Of a stretch of 64,000 bases of DNA, positions 63,924-64,000 are shown in pieces. Source of the DNA: Alteromonas sp. 1_MG-2023. Its GTDB lineage: Bacteria; Pseudomonadota; Gammaproteobacteria; Enterobacterales; Alteromonadaceae. Each line of letters begins with the position of its first letter. The first letter of the stretch is position 1. Made by a program: the position numbers and the translations under genes. The notes below the pieces were generated by a model. It had not been told where the DNA came from. It was given only the letters and a program-made list of their open reading frames with translations, and searched no databases. The stretch lies in contig NZ_JAUOQH010000006.1 in NCBI RefSeq assembly GCF_030547075.1, positions 168,943 through 232,942 on the forward strand, written 5' to 3'.

Positions 63924-64000
63924 TGGCGCGTGTGGAAGGATTCGAACCTCCGACCGCCTGGTTCGTAGCCAGGTACTCTATCCAGCTGAGCTACACACGC
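63924..64000 (-). tRNA. tRNA-Arg (ACG), second copy at the window edge
   Basis: Identical in sequence to the copy at 63793-63869, separated by a 54-base spacer. Its 5' end falls exactly on base 64000, so the tRNA cluster may continue outside the window. Confidence 0.95.

Noticed and set aside
63793..64000. Integration site of a mobile element at the tRNA-Arg genes
   Set aside because: Both copies are intact tRNAs; no integrase or partial tRNA copy is seen in the window.

Overview
The window looks like an ordinary chromosomal segment of a marine gammaproteobacterium of the Alteromonadaceae, most likely Alteromonas or a close relative. The signs are an AT-leaning base composition, many TonB-dependent receptors (three here), a TonB2/TtpC-type energising operon with DUF3450 and TPR partners, the psp-sap gene order, a Na+-pumping oxaloacetate decarboxylase, and typical proteobacterial housekeeping genes (prfB-lysS, prfC-argS, rimI-holD, tmcA, ffs). 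I see no insertion sequence, prophage, integron or CRISPR array. All family assignments come from reading motifs, not from searches.

Layout. 0-5 kb: the end of an Hpt-domain protein, an RluA-like pseudouridine synthase carrying a hexanucleotide repeat, PanE, then lysS and prfB (with its programmed +1 frameshift) on the minus strand. 5.6-7.8 kb: an ECF-type sigma factor overlapping a small membrane protein, then two cell-envelope proteins. 7.9-11.4 kb: an HD-domain oxygenase and a gamma-butyrobetaine-hydroxylase-like dioxygenase that together resemble the TmpA/TmpB phosphonate-oxidising pair, a divergent LysR regulator and an FMN reductase. 11.8-15 kb: a large membrane GGDEF-EAL protein. 15-21.7 kb: argS, prfC, a DMT exporter, a tiny 2OG-oxygenase-like protein, rimI, holD and tRNA-Trp. 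21.8-25.8 kb: a thiamine salvage operon (outer-membrane receptor, YkoF-like protein, PnuT-like permease, thiamine-kinase-like protein) behind a TPP riboswitch. 25.8-28.9 kb: an acyl-CoA thioesterase and tmcA.

28.9-42.7 kb is devoted to TonB-dependent uptake: a six-gene TonB/ExbB/ExbD/TtpC/DUF3450/TPR operon, a TPR-2OG oxygenase fusion, and two large receptors. 43-51.5 kb is amino-acid catabolism: tryptophan 2,3-dioxygenase, leucine dehydrogenase with a divergent Lrp-type regulator, and the phenylalanine/tyrosine route (maiA, fahA, tyrR, phhA) with candidate TyrR boxes. A ComFB-like protein and the 4.5S SRP RNA lie between. 51.7-60 kb holds pspABC, the divergent pspF (with a sigma-54 promoter) and sapABCDF. 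60-64 kb holds oadGAB and two identical tRNA-Arg(ACG) genes, the second ending exactly at the window edge.

The best leads are the TmpA/TmpB-like pair, the riboswitch-controlled thiamine operon, the 99-residue 2OG-like protein, the TPR-2OG fusion near the TonB machinery, and a recurring habit of short in-frame tandem repeats inside otherwise conserved housekeeping genes. No wholly unknown multi-gene system was evident.
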